Notes: generated from the sequence alone by a model not told the origin. A DNA stretch of 60,000 bases from Adiantum capillus-veneris (GCA_014529385.2 CM043962.1:52411905-52471904); one strand, 5' to 3'. Counted from the stretch's first letter, positions 1-10,410 are shown. Numbers and translations are program-made.

Positions 1-562
1 GCAGTGGCCCGGCGGAGTTCCGTGCCTAGAGATATTGGCCCTAAAGACCGGTGCCCCTTTAGGCTTTCGGTTCTTTATGTATTAATGAGTTCAAAGTACA
101 CGAGAGTGGTTCGGGTTTCACTCTGAGACTCTGCGTCGAGATGCACTGCAGAGTGTGAGCCCTCACTACTTATTTATTGTTTACAAGGGATGCCCAAAAG
201 CAGAGCCCCAAAAGCTTCAGATTCAAAAGCCTAAAAATAAAAGCAATGGCTCTTTTCTGTCTAACTCTTGAGCTTTTGGAAAATAAAGCAAAGTATTCTC
301 TCTCTTCCTTGCAATTTGCGTAGAGCAAAAAGCAGCCCAGCGCAAAATCCACGCAATTTACGGGATTTTGCCATGTCATCAGGCTTGCGCTTTTTCCGGG
401 ATTCTAGTTCTGTTGCCCTAGGGTTAGGGTTAGGGTTTTTGGCAGGTTTTAGGGTTAGGGTTAGGGTTTTTGATAGATTTTAGGGTTTGCAGGTTTTAGG
501 GTTAGGATTTCCAGCAGCAGTAGGGTTTCAGTTCTGGGCAGCCACGTCATCACTTTGTGACA
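1..562 (-). repeat. 3' LTR of gypsy element 1 (partial)
   Basis: This matches 8298-8849 closely along its length (shared GGCGGAGTTCCGTGCC block, TTTCTTTATGTATTAAT block, telomere-like block, CTTTGTGACA end). On the element strand it begins TGTCACAAAG at 562, directly after a polypurine tract. The far end is cut by the window edge. Confidence 0.9.
415..512 (-). promoter_or_regulatory. Telo-box-like motif cluster in the LTR
   Basis: Several TTAGGG/TTTTAGGG units occur on the plus strand, so the element's sense strand carries repeated AACCCTAA/AAACCCTA motifs. AAACCCTA telo-boxes are known plant promoter elements bound by TRB/Myb-type proteins. The units are interrupted by non-telomeric bases and lie inside the U3 side of the LTR, so this is not a telomere. 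A regulatory role is inferred. Confidence 0.5.
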
Positions 563-576
563 TACCCCCCTCTTGA
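563..576 (-). other. Polypurine tract of gypsy element 1
   Basis: The minus strand reads CAAGAGGGGGGTA immediately before the 3' LTR start TGTCAC. A purine run at this exact position is the usual plus-strand priming site of LTR retrotransposons. Confidence 0.85.
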
Positions 577-1042
577 AAGCATTGTAATCGCCCTTGATTA
601 CGCCTGCAAAATAGACAGAGGCCATAAACCGTCTTAGCAGACACTGATTGTTAGTACCTACGTACTAGGAACACACATCTAGCACATGTACCAATCGACA
701 GTCACATCGCAGGACATTACTAGACATCAGAGAACATCACATGACATCAACATTCATTCATATCTTAGACCATGATTTATCGGCAATGTAGCTAGCAATC
801 GCATCTAGATCCAATCGGGACCTCATCGATGTCCGATTGACTAACCCCTATTGCAACCATGTCTATTCGAGATCAGTCAGACCATAATGCTGCAATCATT
901 TCGTTTATCAGTTCTTGCACTTAAAAGAAGTCAAGAACAAATTAGTATCATATCAAGAATTCCATTTCATAAAGTGAAACAACAAAATACTGATAGCTTT
1001 CAGTATCCATGAAGCTCAAAGAGACATCAGTGACTCTAGTAT

Positions 1043-1840
1043 CTAAATCAAGGCATCTGTTGACAAAGGAGCGGAGTAACTCCCCTCTTGTGCATCCCAT
1101 TGCACCAGATCTCCGGCCAAGCTGAATTCTGGGTTCCATTTTGGAGTAGAGTATGCTAAACCAAAAGCCTTGAGGTAATGTTTCACAATCTGAGGAGTAT
1201 CTACTAGGTCCTCCTCCTCCATGCACTTCGCATCCAATGCAGGATAGTTCTTGAACTTAACCAAGAACCGCCTTCGGACTTTACCTTTATTCTTCGTATC
1301 CTTATGTGCCAAAATTTGTTCAGGAACAAGGATCTCCTCGTTTTCTTCCACTTTGGGTTGCTCATCAGGCTCCCCATCATCATGCACATCACCTTTAAGA
1401 GGTTTCAAGAGACTCACATGAAATACATTGTGAATCCTCCATGTATCAGGCAATTTCAGTCGGAAGGAGACATCATTTATCTTTTCAGTGATCTGGAAAG
1501 GTCCATAGTATCGCATACTAAGGTTTGGAAAAAGCCTCTCCTTTCCCTTTTTCTTTCTTAGGCGTGCCTTCTCAAAACGTAAGAGCACCCAATCATCCTC
1601 CTTCAATTTCAAGTCGCGACGATGGCGATCCGCTGCCTTTCTTTGTCGTTCTTGAGATTTCTGCAAAGTCTCGCGAACCTTGGCAAAAGCCGTATCTAAG
1701 TCTCGCGTATATTCATCCGCTTCAAAAATCCTATCTTTCGTGCTTAGGAAGGTTGGAACCTTCGCAGCACCTTCAACAATCTCAAATGGCGTCTTCCCCG
1801 TTGAAGAGTGTATCATGTTATTGTAGGCAAATTCCACCAA
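1043..1840 (-). pseudogene. Integrase C-terminal region and chromodomain, gypsy element 1
   Basis: This 265-codon reading frame begins inside the integrase (VEFAYNNMIHSSTGKTPFE, the conserved block after the catalytic core). It continues through the DNA-binding C-terminal part (MRYYGPFQITEKINDVSF, HNVFHVSLLKP). It then enters a chromodomain-like segment (EILVPEQILAHK, RRFLVKFKNYPALDAKCMEEEDL), where one aromatic-cage tryptophan of the usual W-E motif is replaced by Cys. Chromodomains steer integration of chromoviruses to particular chromatin. The reading frame is offset from the upstream integrase core by a frameshift near 1830. Confidence 0.88.
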
Positions 1841-2445
1841 ACGTAAAGTACTTTTCCCATTGAGTCTTCTGATTCGAGATATAAGACTTCAATAAATCTA
1901 GAACCACTGAATTGGCAATCTTAGATTGCTCGTCAGTCTGCTGGTGGAACGTTGACGAGAACTGCAACTGCGTGCCAATGTTCTCCCAAATTGCCTTCCA
2001 AAACAAACTCGTAAATCTTGGATCTTTGTCGGAGACAATCGTCTCAGGCATGCCATGTAATCTGAAGATCTGGGCCACAAACAGTCTCGCTAAGTGATCC
2101 GGCTTGACTGTTTTCTTCACTGGAATGAAATGAGCCTGTTTGCTAAATCTGTTAATAACAGTCCAGATACCATCGTGACCACTCTGTGTTCTCGGGAGAT
2201 CAAAAATGAAATCCATTGCAATACTTTCCCAGGGGCGGGTGGGTATGGGTAAAGGTTGTAACAATCCCTGTGCTTTATGCCTATCAAACTTGACCTTCTG
2301 GCATACTAAGCAATTGCGCACAAAATCTTCCACATCCTTTTTGAGTCTCGGCCAAAAGAAGTATCTCTCTACCCCTTTCATGGTGGTAGCAATGCCGCGG
2401 TGACCCGTAAAAGGTGGACAATGGCATTCGGTCATAACCTTTTCC
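1841..2445 (-). pseudogene. Integrase zinc-binding and catalytic core, gypsy element 1
   Basis: The frame shows an H-H-C-C zinc-binding module (GHRGIATTMKGVERYFFWP then CLVCQKVKFD) followed by the RNase-H-fold core. First Asp lies in AMDFIFDLP and the second in VSDKDPRF. The position that normally holds the catalytic Glu (the GQxE motif) reads DEQSKIANS, so Lys replaces Glu and the enzyme should be dead for strand transfer. The start is joined to the RNase H frame by a frameshift near 2445. Confidence 0.88.
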
Positions 2446-3054
2446 CTCAACGGCTGTGTAACGCACAACATGGTTTTTCTCATCAAGTAGCCATCCCGAA
2501 TGGAATATCCCGCTACTGTCTCCCCATTCCGTATCCGTGTAAACGTCTACAAAATTTGTATCTGTGGCATACTGGTCGACCATATCCTCGAACCTCCTAT
2601 GATGTATCGCGGAAATAGCCAGAACCAACGGCTTCCGAGACAAAGCATCTGCCACCACATTCTTCTGTCCCTGCACATGGACAATCTGGAAGTGAAACTG
2701 TGACAAGATGTTCGGCCACCGCATCTGCTTTTCCGAACGCTGCTTCTGTGACAAGAAGTAGTGCAAACTCTGATGGTCTGTAAAGACAGTAAAATCCGCT
2801 CCGAGTAGGTAATGCTGCCACTGAGTAAGAGCATGGATAACCGCCAAAAGCTCTTTCTCATAAATCTGTGCTGTCATTTCCGGCCTTGAGAACAATCCGC
2901 TCTCATAAGCAATGACATGGCCTTCTTGCATTAAGACCGCACCTAGACTACGACCACAAGCATCACAATATACTTCAAATGACTTCTGCAAGTCCGGCAA
3001 AGTCCAAATTGGTCCCGTAGTCAATTTCTCTTTCAATGTCTGAAAGGCAGTCAC
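2445..3054 (-). pseudogene. RNase H and connection region, gypsy element 1
   Basis: Typical Ty3/gypsy RNase H blocks are readable: FEVYCDACGRSLGAVLMQ (first catalytic Asp), YEKELLAVIHAL (catalytic Glu), FTVFTDHQSL (catalytic Asp) and the tail NVVADALSRKP. This domain removes the RNA strand during reverse transcription. At the high-coordinate side it is separated from the RT thumb frame by a stop or frameshift near 3055. Confidence 0.88.
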
Positions 3055-3456
3055 CTATGTGGATCTCCACGAGAAAGGGACTCCTTTCTGTGTCAAGATA
3101 TGCAAAGGGGAAGCAACCTCTGCAAACTTTCGAATGAACAACCTGTAGTGCGAACACAGTCCCAATAAGCTTCTAACTTCATGGACATTCTTCAAATCGG
3201 GCCAATCACGGATAGTCTCTATCTTGGCCGGATCCATTTGCACTCGTGCTGCTAAGACAATGTGTCCCAAAAAGTGTATCTCTAGTAGGAAAAATTCACT
3301 TTTCTTTGCATTAATTACTAACTTGTGATCTCGTAATGCCTGAAAGACCTGAAGCAGATGATCTCTGTGTTTTGCCTCATTCTTGGAGAAAACAATGATG
3401 TCGTCAAAGAAAGTGCCAACAAATAGCCTGTACTCTTGAAAAATCCTGTCCATCAT
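3055..3456 (-). pseudogene. Reverse transcriptase palm end and thumb, gypsy element 1
   Basis: The frame holds the RT catalytic motif as VGTFFDDIIVFSK (the xxDD box), then HFLGHIV and the KNVHEVRSLLGLCSHYR thumb motif common to Ty3/gypsy polymerases. A frameshift around 3455 separates it from the piece next to the nested insertion. Confidence 0.88.
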
Positions 3457-3546
3457 CCGGTTAAATGTTCAGGAGCATTGGTTAAGCCAAAAGGCATCAC
3501 CAAAAACTCAAATAATCCAAAAGTCGTCCGAAAAGCTCTCTTGTAG
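3456..3546 (-). pseudogene. Reverse transcriptase fragment beside the nested insertion
   Basis: The short stretch [21 protein letters not shown] is the conserved RT block that normally follows the HHIRIAPGDV block. That upstream block is found only at about 5830-5870, on the other side of the 2.27-kb insertion, so the polymerase gene was split here. Confidence 0.85.
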
Positions 3547-3550
3547 ACGT

Positions 3551-5824
3551 TGGTACAACTGAAGATGGTCGGCTTGTGGAAATGCCAAGAGCAGGTGCAT
3601 GAAGCTTTGCAGTAGGATATCTGAATACTTGGGCACGTACTAGATGCAGCCTGGAACAAGTGCTACATGATGTGTGTGCTAAATGTGGCTCTAAGTTGGT
3701 CGAATGCTGTTCCGAAGCTTTGCCAGGTTGGGAGGCTTCAAAGTGTTGAAGCTCGATGGAAATCGTCGCGAAGTGCTGCCAGGATGTGTATGCCAAATGC
3801 GGCATTGTACATGTCATTCGTAGTTCTCAAGCCTTGTAAGGCGAAAGGTGCTATGATGTGTATGTCACATGTGACGCATAATGGGTCAAAGATCTACATT
3901 GGGAGGAATTTAGCATATTGAAGCCCAAGGTGGTGGTGCCATGGTGTATGCAGAACGAGTGTTAAAGTTGGGCAAGTTCAAAGCTTTTTGCAAGCTTGAA
4001 GGTCGTAATTTGGCGACTCTCCAAGTGGGTGACATAGCAGTCATACCATTCTAGTTGTGGTGCAAGGTCCAGTGCGGTAGGAAGAGACATTTTCTTCACC
4101 GTGGTGAAGAGTATTAGCAGGCGAACAGTGCAAAAAGAAGCTGAACACAAGTATTTTAATGTAGTCGATTCAAATCGCCCATCGATGGCGTGGGAAAGTA
4201 TGCTACACATGGTTTTTTTTACTAAACAAAAGCTTGGAGTTAGTAGCGCTGCATGGCAGGTGCCGCTAGCTGCTTGAAGGCATGAGGCGCCAGATGGAAG
4301 TTTGCATGGGGAGAGGGGTCGCCCTGAGTAGGAGTTGCCAAAAACAGGGAGGACCGTGAGCTGTAGCATGGAGGGGAGGTGATCACAGCGCTGCATGGTG
4401 GGGACCTGAAGGTGGAAGTCAAGGGGGGGCCATCAAGGCGCAGAGGCCGCGAGGGCTGCAGCCCATCAAACCAAGGTGAGAGGGGTGGTGGGTCTGCTGC
4501 AGGGCAGCGCCACAGAGGACCTGAGGAGAGGCTGCCAGAGTTGGCGTGGCCCTGAGCAAGAAAGAGGGGTGGCCTTCACTGTCTGAAGGGAGGCTGCCAG
4601 TTGAAAGTTTCTTGCAGGTTGGAGACCGCCAGAGGGTTGGCCATGAGCGAAGCAAGACGAAAGTTTGGTGGTGGTATTGCATGCATAAAAGGTGGCGACT
4701 GCATGGGAGGATTGGCGCTGCTACAGAAAGCTAAAAGGCCTTGAACAAGAGGCTGGCCGAGTGCTTTGGCTGCACTATATGCAGAGGATGAGAGGACTGC
4801 AAGCTACAGAGGACCTCGACGAGCAGGAGAAGGGCCACTGGTCTGAAAGGGTAAGGGGAGGCCGCCATTAGAGGGATACTGAGACGTGCACGTAAAGCAA
4901 GGCAGAGAGTTGACGGCTCTAGAGCAGCTATAGAGCAGACCCGTACTGGGCAGGTTTTGAAGGTCAGGAGGGGGAAAGGGCAAGCGGAGCAAGAGGGAGG
5001 CCGCCATTGGCTGGAGGGAGTCCCTAGCTGCATAAGAGCATGTGCTCTATCAGGAGGTCACCAGGGGCGTGTAAAGCAAAGTGTGACAGAGGGTGGTAAA
5101 CATGAGGCACCATTGCATATGAGAGTTTGGACGAAGGGTTGAGGGTCAAAGTATGCCAAGGTGAGTAATGGATTAGGTGTTGTTGTCCGAATTGGGAGCG
5201 AGAAAACAAGGCAAGCAGTACGGTAGCAGATGTTAAAAAGGGGGGTGTATGTCAAAGAGAAGCCAACGAGGGCTTCATCGCCTGCTTTGAAAACCGCTTG
5301 GGTCATGTATTAGTAAAGACCCAAGAGGATCAGTGGGTGCTCAGCAGGTGGCAAAAAAGGTCCGAGAGTGTCTCTCTCAAAGATTGTGTATTGAGGTTGT
5401 TTTGAAGCAAGGCTAGCAATCATTGCCGGGTTATTTTTGTGCTGTCTAAGTCCACTTATTCCTTCTCGTCTCTCTCGTCTCGTACCCTAGCACGACCGTG
5501 GTAGCGTTGGCTCCGGGTTTTGTGTATGTGTGTTTGCAGAGAGGGAGAGAGAGAATGGTTGAGTGAGTTATTCCGTGTGTGGTCGAGGCTTGTGTCGCCT
5601 CCCAGGTGTGTTTACTTATTTGGTGTAAGGCTGGTTGTGTATGGTGGTGTACTATCAAGCTGGTTATGCTGAGGCGTTTATGTGTGAATGTGTACAACTG
5701 AGAATTCCCGAAGGCGAGCTGTGCAGTGAAAGTTTGCAGAAAGTGTGCATGTGTATATGATTCTATGTGGTTAGGGGTGCGAGTTTAACCCTGGGCTGGG
5801 TTTGTTCCCTCTTCCCCCTTTCCA
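3551..5824. mobile_element. 2.27-kb nested insertion in the RT gene, flanked by 4-bp duplication ACGT
   Basis: The RT reading frame stops at 3550 and resumes at 5825. ACGT occurs at 3547-3550 and again at 5825-5828, where an uninterrupted element would have only one copy. The insert begins TGG and ends CCA, resembling the TG...CA ends of LTR elements. I see no LTR pair and no transposase or polymerase inside. The left part holds a decayed PPR-like patch. The centre (4240-5000) is G-rich with loosely repeated GAGG/CTGCCAG phrases. The right part has no recognisable gene. Confidence 0.65.
3663..3890 (+). pseudogene. Decayed pentatricopeptide (PPR)-like repeat remnant inside the insertion
   Basis: One frame, interrupted by stops, contains DVCAKCGS followed about 45 codons later by DVYAKCGI and then by a degraded YDVYVTCDA. 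These strongly resemble the MYAKCG core of plant PPR proteins and recur at roughly PPR-scale spacing. PPR proteins edit and process organelle RNAs and are greatly expanded in land plants. In-frame stops mean it is not functional. An alternative is chance similarity, which the repeated occurrence in one frame makes less likely. Confidence 0.45.
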
Positions 5825-5828
5825 ACGT

Positions 5829-6564
5829 CTCCCGGCGCGATTCTGATATGATGATATCCACTCTTCAAATCAATCCTGCTAAAGCACGAGGATCCCTGTA
5901 ATTTGTCGAGTATATCATCGATCCTAGGAATCGGAAATCTGTTCTTGATGGTGATTTTGTTGAGAGCTCTATAATCGATGCACATTCTCCAAGATCTGTT
6001 TTTCTTCAAAACCAACAACCCTGGAGAGCAATACGGTGAAGTACTAGGCTGGACAAGACCCTTTTCCAAGAGGTCTTTCACTTGGTTCATAATCTCTTCA
6101 TTCTGTGCTCGGCTCACACGGTAAGGTGGCCGGTTCGGTGGTGTGCTTCTAGGTATCAGATCAATTGTATGATCTTCAGGATGAGCAGGTGGTAACTCGC
6201 CTGGTAGGCCCTCTGAGAAGCAGTCGGCGTGAGAGTGGAGAAATTCTTGGCGTTCTTTATCAAGTTTAGACATAATTGTCCTATCCTTATCGCTCAATTC
6301 TTTCATAAAGATCGAGTAAACAAACAGATTGGATTTCATTAATTTAGAAATGGCCGAAGTCGATACAATAGGGACAGACTCGCCCTTCAGTTTAATATTA
6401 AATACAATGGTTCTGCCCTTCTCTGTAGTCAATGTCGCTTTCCTCACTCGATAATCGACCACGGCGTTGTTCTTGTGGTACCAGGGAATCCCTAAGAGAA
6501 CATCACAACCTTCCAAAGGTATTATGAAAAAGTCCTCATGCCCCAAATACCCCTGACAATGCAA
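5829..6564 (-). pseudogene. Protease C-terminal part and RT fingers, gypsy element 1
   Basis: The frame begins in the protease region with EGCDVLLGIPWYHKNNAVVD (the downstream LLG-type protease block). It passes a linker (LPPAHPEDHTIDLIP, the usual gypsy protease-RT linker) and enters RT with [35 protein letters not shown] and [15 protein letters not shown], the last carrying the first catalytic Asp. It is cut by the nested insertion right after the APGDV block. The N-terminal part of the protease is in another frame. Confidence 0.88.
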
Positions 6565-6718
6565 CCAAAGTTTGCGGATGACAGGTGTAATGGCTACGTC
6601 CTGCCGGGTGCCGCTAGAACTGCCTCCGCAAGTGGTCCCATCCGATTGGAAGTGATCTCGAGCCGCGCCGCCAATTCCGGTGAAATGAAGTTGGCCTTGG
6701 CTCCTCCATCAAAGAAGA
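6565..6718 (-). pseudogene. Protease N-terminal part with an unusual active-site triplet
   Basis: On the minus strand the region around 6660-6720 reads FFDGGAKANFISPELAAR. This aligns with the active-site block of retrotransposon aspartic proteases, normally D-S/T-G-A. Here Gly replaces Ser/Thr. Frameshifts separate it from both the zinc-knuckle frame and the downstream protease frame. Confidence 0.7.
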
Positions 6719-7216
6719 TCAGGGCCTCTTGGTCTTCACTTTGCCCCAAGCTCGGCAAAGTTCTGTCATCTCATCCATGGTGTTGGGATCGATGCCCACA
6801 CAATCTGGAACGAGTCCTGTTTTCATCTTGCCTTTTCTTCCACGTTCCTCAGCTGCTCTCGAACTCTCAGGCCTATCGTCGTTTTTGTCATTTTGTTCTT
6901 TCTGTGCCTTTTTAGGGCACTTCGTGGAGATATGTCCATGTTCCCCGCATCCAAAGCACTTCCCCTCCCTGATGAAGCGAGCTCTCTCTTGAGGAGTAAG
7001 CTTGGGTTGTGCTTCCTTCTTTTCTGGGTTGCTCTTTCTCTTTCTACTTTCATTCGCTGAAGTCTGTTCGGCTTGTTGTGTCATGACCTCATCGGTGGGG
7101 TAGGTCAGATTGCCAGAGTGAATGGCAAAGCCCCGTTTCGCATGACTCATCAACTCGTGAATGGAAGCTGACTTCTCTTCCAAGTAGTGATCTCGGATCT
7201 CTGTAGGTAGACTCAA
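6719..7216 (-). pseudogene. Gag nucleocapsid region with CCHC zinc knuckle, gypsy element 1
   Basis: This 165-codon frame starts in the capsid (LPTEIRDHYLEEKSASIHEL), runs through a Lys/Glu-rich basic linker and reaches CFGCGEHGHISTKC, a perfect C-x2-C-x4-H-x4-C knuckle used to package genomic RNA. It ends at the gag-protease boundary (TELCRAWGKVK). The same TELCRAWGKV sequence is present in gypsy element 2, showing the two elements are relatives. Confidence 0.88.
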
Positions 7217-7420
7217 GGTAAACCGCTCAATCTATTCTCTGAAAGAGATCTTCTTGAATGAAGAGGCGGGTAGAAAAGAGCTCCAGAATCTCTCGCAATA
7301 AGCATCCACTGTATCTCTCTTGGTCATCTGAAGATGGTTCCAAGCAGCTCATATATTGCGTTAATACTCTTGCGTCAGCCAAGAAGAAATAAAAAGCTTC
7401 TTAAATTTCAGCCATTTAGC

Positions 7421-8056
7421 TTACGTAGTCTTGTTTAAAAGAAGCGTGGACCACCAAGTTCGAGCATTCCCCTTAAAATAAGAGGTAGCTCTCCGGGAGT
7501 GCTCTGAGTAGCGTCCTCCCGCGAAAGCGATGTCAAACTGCTGTATAAAAGACAAAGCCTTCGAAGCATCTTTGTATCCTGAAAAAGTGTCAAATTTGAT
7601 CGACTGTCCACCTTCCTTAAACTCTCGGACTTTCTTGCTTTTATCTTCCAAAAAGTCATACTGGTTGGCTTTATAAAAATTCTTCTTGTTCGCATAAAAT
7701 TTGCCGTCATCAGAGTCTGAACTATCCGTAGACGAGTCCTCTGTAGAACTGTCACTCACTAGGCCAGATTTAGACTTCTTTGCCTTTTCTTGCCCCTTCC
7801 GAAGCGTTGTTTTTTGCTCGCTTTTTACCTTTTTTGTCTTCTTCGCTCGAATCTGAAGAGCTAGAAGAACTGTCAGAAGAAGAAGAAGAAGAACTGGGTA
7901 CTCTTTCAAATCGAACACGCTTCTTCTGTTTCTTTGCTTTGTCAAATGTCGACTGACGACCCAAATAACCCGGGAAATGAGTACCTTTCTTCTACTTTTT
8001 GCCGTGCTTTTTGGCTTTGTTCTGCGCGTCAAAAAGCTGAGCAATCCGTGCATCAA
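7421..8056 (-). pseudogene. Gag N-terminal half, gypsy element 1
   Basis: The frame begins close to the primer binding site and includes a Ser/Asp-rich, Lys-rich low-complexity segment, then a capsid-like part (FDTFSGYKDASKALSFIQQF, ARTWWSTLLL) typical of the Retrotrans_gag fold. Stops interrupt it between 7217 and 7421, where residual capsid similarity is still visible in other frames. The bases between 8056 and 8190 are leader and gag start. Confidence 0.8.
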
Positions 8057-8194
8057 CCACCTCTTCTAATTCCTTCTCTGAATAGATCTTGTGAGCATAA
8101 GGTTTCTTGAGAGCGGGTTTCGGGGGGTGGTGTCGTGGTTTTCTGCCACTGCTCGTGCACTTCTTGAAAAGAAGTCTCGCTCATATACTTTGCA

Positions 8195-8206
8195 ATTTTG
8201 ATACCA
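8195..8206 (-). other. Primer binding site, initiator-tRNA-Met type, gypsy element 1
   Basis: The minus strand reads TGGTATCAAAAT one base after the 5' LTR end. The first eight bases match the 3' end complement of plant initiator tRNA-Met (TGGTATCAGAGC); the rest has drifted. Confidence 0.75.
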
Positions 8207-8207
8207 C

Positions 8208-8849
8208 TGTAACAGACTTGGACACTCCAAGTCAAGAATCAATCACGACAGCACCAAATAACCACTTCAAAACAATTCACAGTTCACAATAGATTTGCAC
8301 TGGCTTGGCGGAGTTCCGTGCCTAGAGATATTGGCCCCAAAGACTGGCGCCCCTTTCGGTATTTCTTTATGTATTAATCAGTTCAAAGTACACGAGAGTG
8401 GTTCGGGTTTCACTCTCAGACTTTGCGTCCAGATGCTCTGCAAAGTGTGAGCCCTCACCACTTATTGTTTACAAGGGATGCCCAAAAGCAGAGCCCCAAA
8501 AGCTTCACATCAAAAGCCTAAAAATAAAAGCAATGGCTCTTTTCTCTCTCGACTCTCTTGAGCTTTTGGAAAATAAAGCAAAGTATTCTCTCTCTCTTCC
8601 TTGCAATTTGCGTAGAGCAAAAAGCAGCCCAACGCAAAATCCACCGCAATTGACGGGATTCTGCCACGTCATCAAGCTTGCGCTTTTTCTGGGATTCCAG
8701 TTCTGCTGCCCTAGGGTTAGGGTTTCTGGCAGGTTTTAGGGTTAGGGTTAGGGTTTTTGGCAGATTTTAGGGTTTGCAGGTTTTAGGGCTAGGGTTTCCA
8801 GCAGCAGTAGGGTTTCAGTTCTGGGCAGCCACGTCATCGCTTTGTGACA
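8208..8849 (-). repeat. 5' LTR of gypsy element 1
   Basis: This 642-bp LTR starts TGTCACAAAG at 8849 on the element strand and ends CTGTTACA at 8208, giving TGT...ACA ends. It pairs with the partial copy at 1-562. It includes a telomere-like block at about 8711-8805. Confidence 0.88.
8711..8805 (-). promoter_or_regulatory. Telo-box-like motif cluster in the 5' LTR
   Basis: This is the counterpart of the cluster in the other LTR: TAGGGTTAGGG and TTTTAGGG units interrupted by short spacers, reading AACCCTAA on the element's sense strand, upstream of the presumed transcription start. Function is inferred from known plant telo-box promoters. Confidence 0.5.
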
Positions 8850-9251
8850 GGGTATGTCATAAGTTGGTGATGTGGCAACCCCAAAGGTGGCAGGGCATGT
8901 AAGAACCCAACAATGGACAAACAGGCCAAAGGAATCAAGACCCGAACTTAGCGCTGACATGGCAAGTGTACGAACGCCCGCAAAACTCGGAAGATTGTAC
9001 GGATGCCCGCAATTGCACACTTTTCATATCAGATGCTTTTGAGGCAAGCTTTTTGTGAATGATGCTTTTGGGCCAAGGGCCTTTAAAGATGAGCCTTGGG
9101 GGCTCATTCTTGCGTTCCCGTGTGTGTGGAAGCAAAGGAAGAGCTCCACGGCATTTGCACCTTTGTCAAGCAATATAAAAGAAATACCGACATGAGCCTG
9201 AGGGGCCATTGCTATGGGAGTGGAACTTTGCCACTCCGTGTCTATCTTTTG

Positions 9252-9290
<39 letters not shown>

Positions 9291-9956
9291 CTCTCTCGTT
9301 GTTTTGAAGTGCCAAAAGTCTGTTCCACTCTGTTCTTTTCAGTTGGCACGTGGTGCCCTCCCGTTACATAAACTCTTCAAATGTTCGGTCATGATGGACT
9401 TTTAATTGATTGGGTTTAGGGAATGAATGGCTACAACATTTCATTTTCGTGTGTTAACCCACAACCACTCTTAGATGAGTTTAATGTGAAATGTTGGACT
9501 TGGTTATGGTAGATAGTACAAAAGCATCTTCCAATGTGAAAAGTTGGAACTTTAGATGCTATCCAATGTGAAATGTTGGATGAACATATCTCGTTCAATC
9601 AGCAATGAGGGAACACCTATATGTTGATTTTCGAGTCAGGGTTACTTAAAGGGTATGCATGGATGGTTGCCTGCAATCTCTACTCACCTTTATGTTGTCT
9701 CTATAGGTGTAATCAAGAGTGATTACTCTTCTTTGAAGGGGAGGGAATGTCTCAAAATTGCTATTTTATTGTGCACGACACCTTTAGGAGAGGAGCTTGA
9801 GTTGATTTGCTGCCCAAAAATAGCAAGTGACTGAGTCGATGATCCAAAATAGTAGGTGGCTGATTCAGCAATCCCAGATAGCAGTTGACTGATTCGATGA
9901 TCCAAAGCTAGTAGGTGTGTCAATTCAAAACTAGCAACAGGACACACTGTCAGACC
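8850..9956. other. Intergenic sequence without a recognisable gene
   Basis: I see no convincing coding frame. The segment holds a (CT)n tract (9254-9298), three near copies of CCAATGTGAAANGTTGGA between 9480 and 9590, and two or three loosely repeated units around GATTCGATGATCCAAA (9830-9920). Confidence 0.5.
9254..9298. repeat. (CT)n microsatellite
   Basis: About 45 bp of CT dinucleotides with one C interruption. Confidence 0.9.
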
Positions 9957-10410
9957 ATGCATGGAAAGTGGACACATAAGCGCATGCATAGAAAGGGGAC
10001 ACACATGCAATGCATGCATGGAAAGTGGACACACAACACTTCACGCATAGAAAGTGTGATACACAGGTACTCCTAGCATGGAAGGAACTAAGTGACCCAC
10101 ACACAAGAAGCTGAGCGGTGGACATATAGAAAATGGATACACTGCATACATAGAAAGTGGACACACTGCACTGCACGCATAGAAAGTGTGACACACAGGT
10201 ACTGCCAGCATGGAAGGAACTAAGAGACCCACACACAAGGAGTCCTTGGTGGACACATAGGTACTCCCAACATGGCAGAAACCAAGCAACCCACACACAA
10301 GGAGTCCTTGTATGGGAAGGGCACATATAAGCTCTCCCAACATAGCAAGAGCCAAGCATCTTACACACATGTAGTGCTTGCGTAGCAGGAGTAGACAAGT
10401 GGCACACACT
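9957..10410. repeat. Degenerate minisatellite (GCATRGAAAGTGGACACAC-type units)
   Basis: Two interleaved phrases recur: GCATAGAAAGTGGACACAC-like units and a longer GGTACTCCYARCATGGAAGGAACTAAG...CCCACACACAAG unit. They are repeated with variation across about 450 bp. The open frames crossing it (Cys/His/Ser-rich) follow from the repeat and are not considered genes. Confidence 0.75.

Larger units (their letters stand above)
1..8849 (-). mobile_element. Ty3/gypsy chromovirus-like LTR retrotransposon (element 1), decayed, truncated by window edge
   Basis: Read on the minus strand the order is 5' LTR, primer binding site, gag with a zinc knuckle, protease, reverse transcriptase, RNase H, integrase, chromodomain, polypurine tract and 3' LTR. 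Placing integrase after RNase H is the Ty3/gypsy (Metaviridae) order, and the C-terminal chromodomain suggests the chromovirus branch. The polyprotein is broken by several frameshifts, by a 2.27-kb nested insertion in RT and by loss of the integrase catalytic Glu, so the copy cannot be autonomous. About 90 bp of the 3' LTR end lie outside the window, so the outer target-site duplication cannot be checked. Confidence 0.93.

Noticed and set aside
415-512. True telomere or chromosome end
   Set aside because: TTTAGGG-like units are interrupted, short, and occur at the same place in two LTRs with normal sequence on both sides.
3663-3890. Functional PPR gene
   Set aside because: Only two or three motif cores are visible, with in-frame stops; kept only as a remnant.
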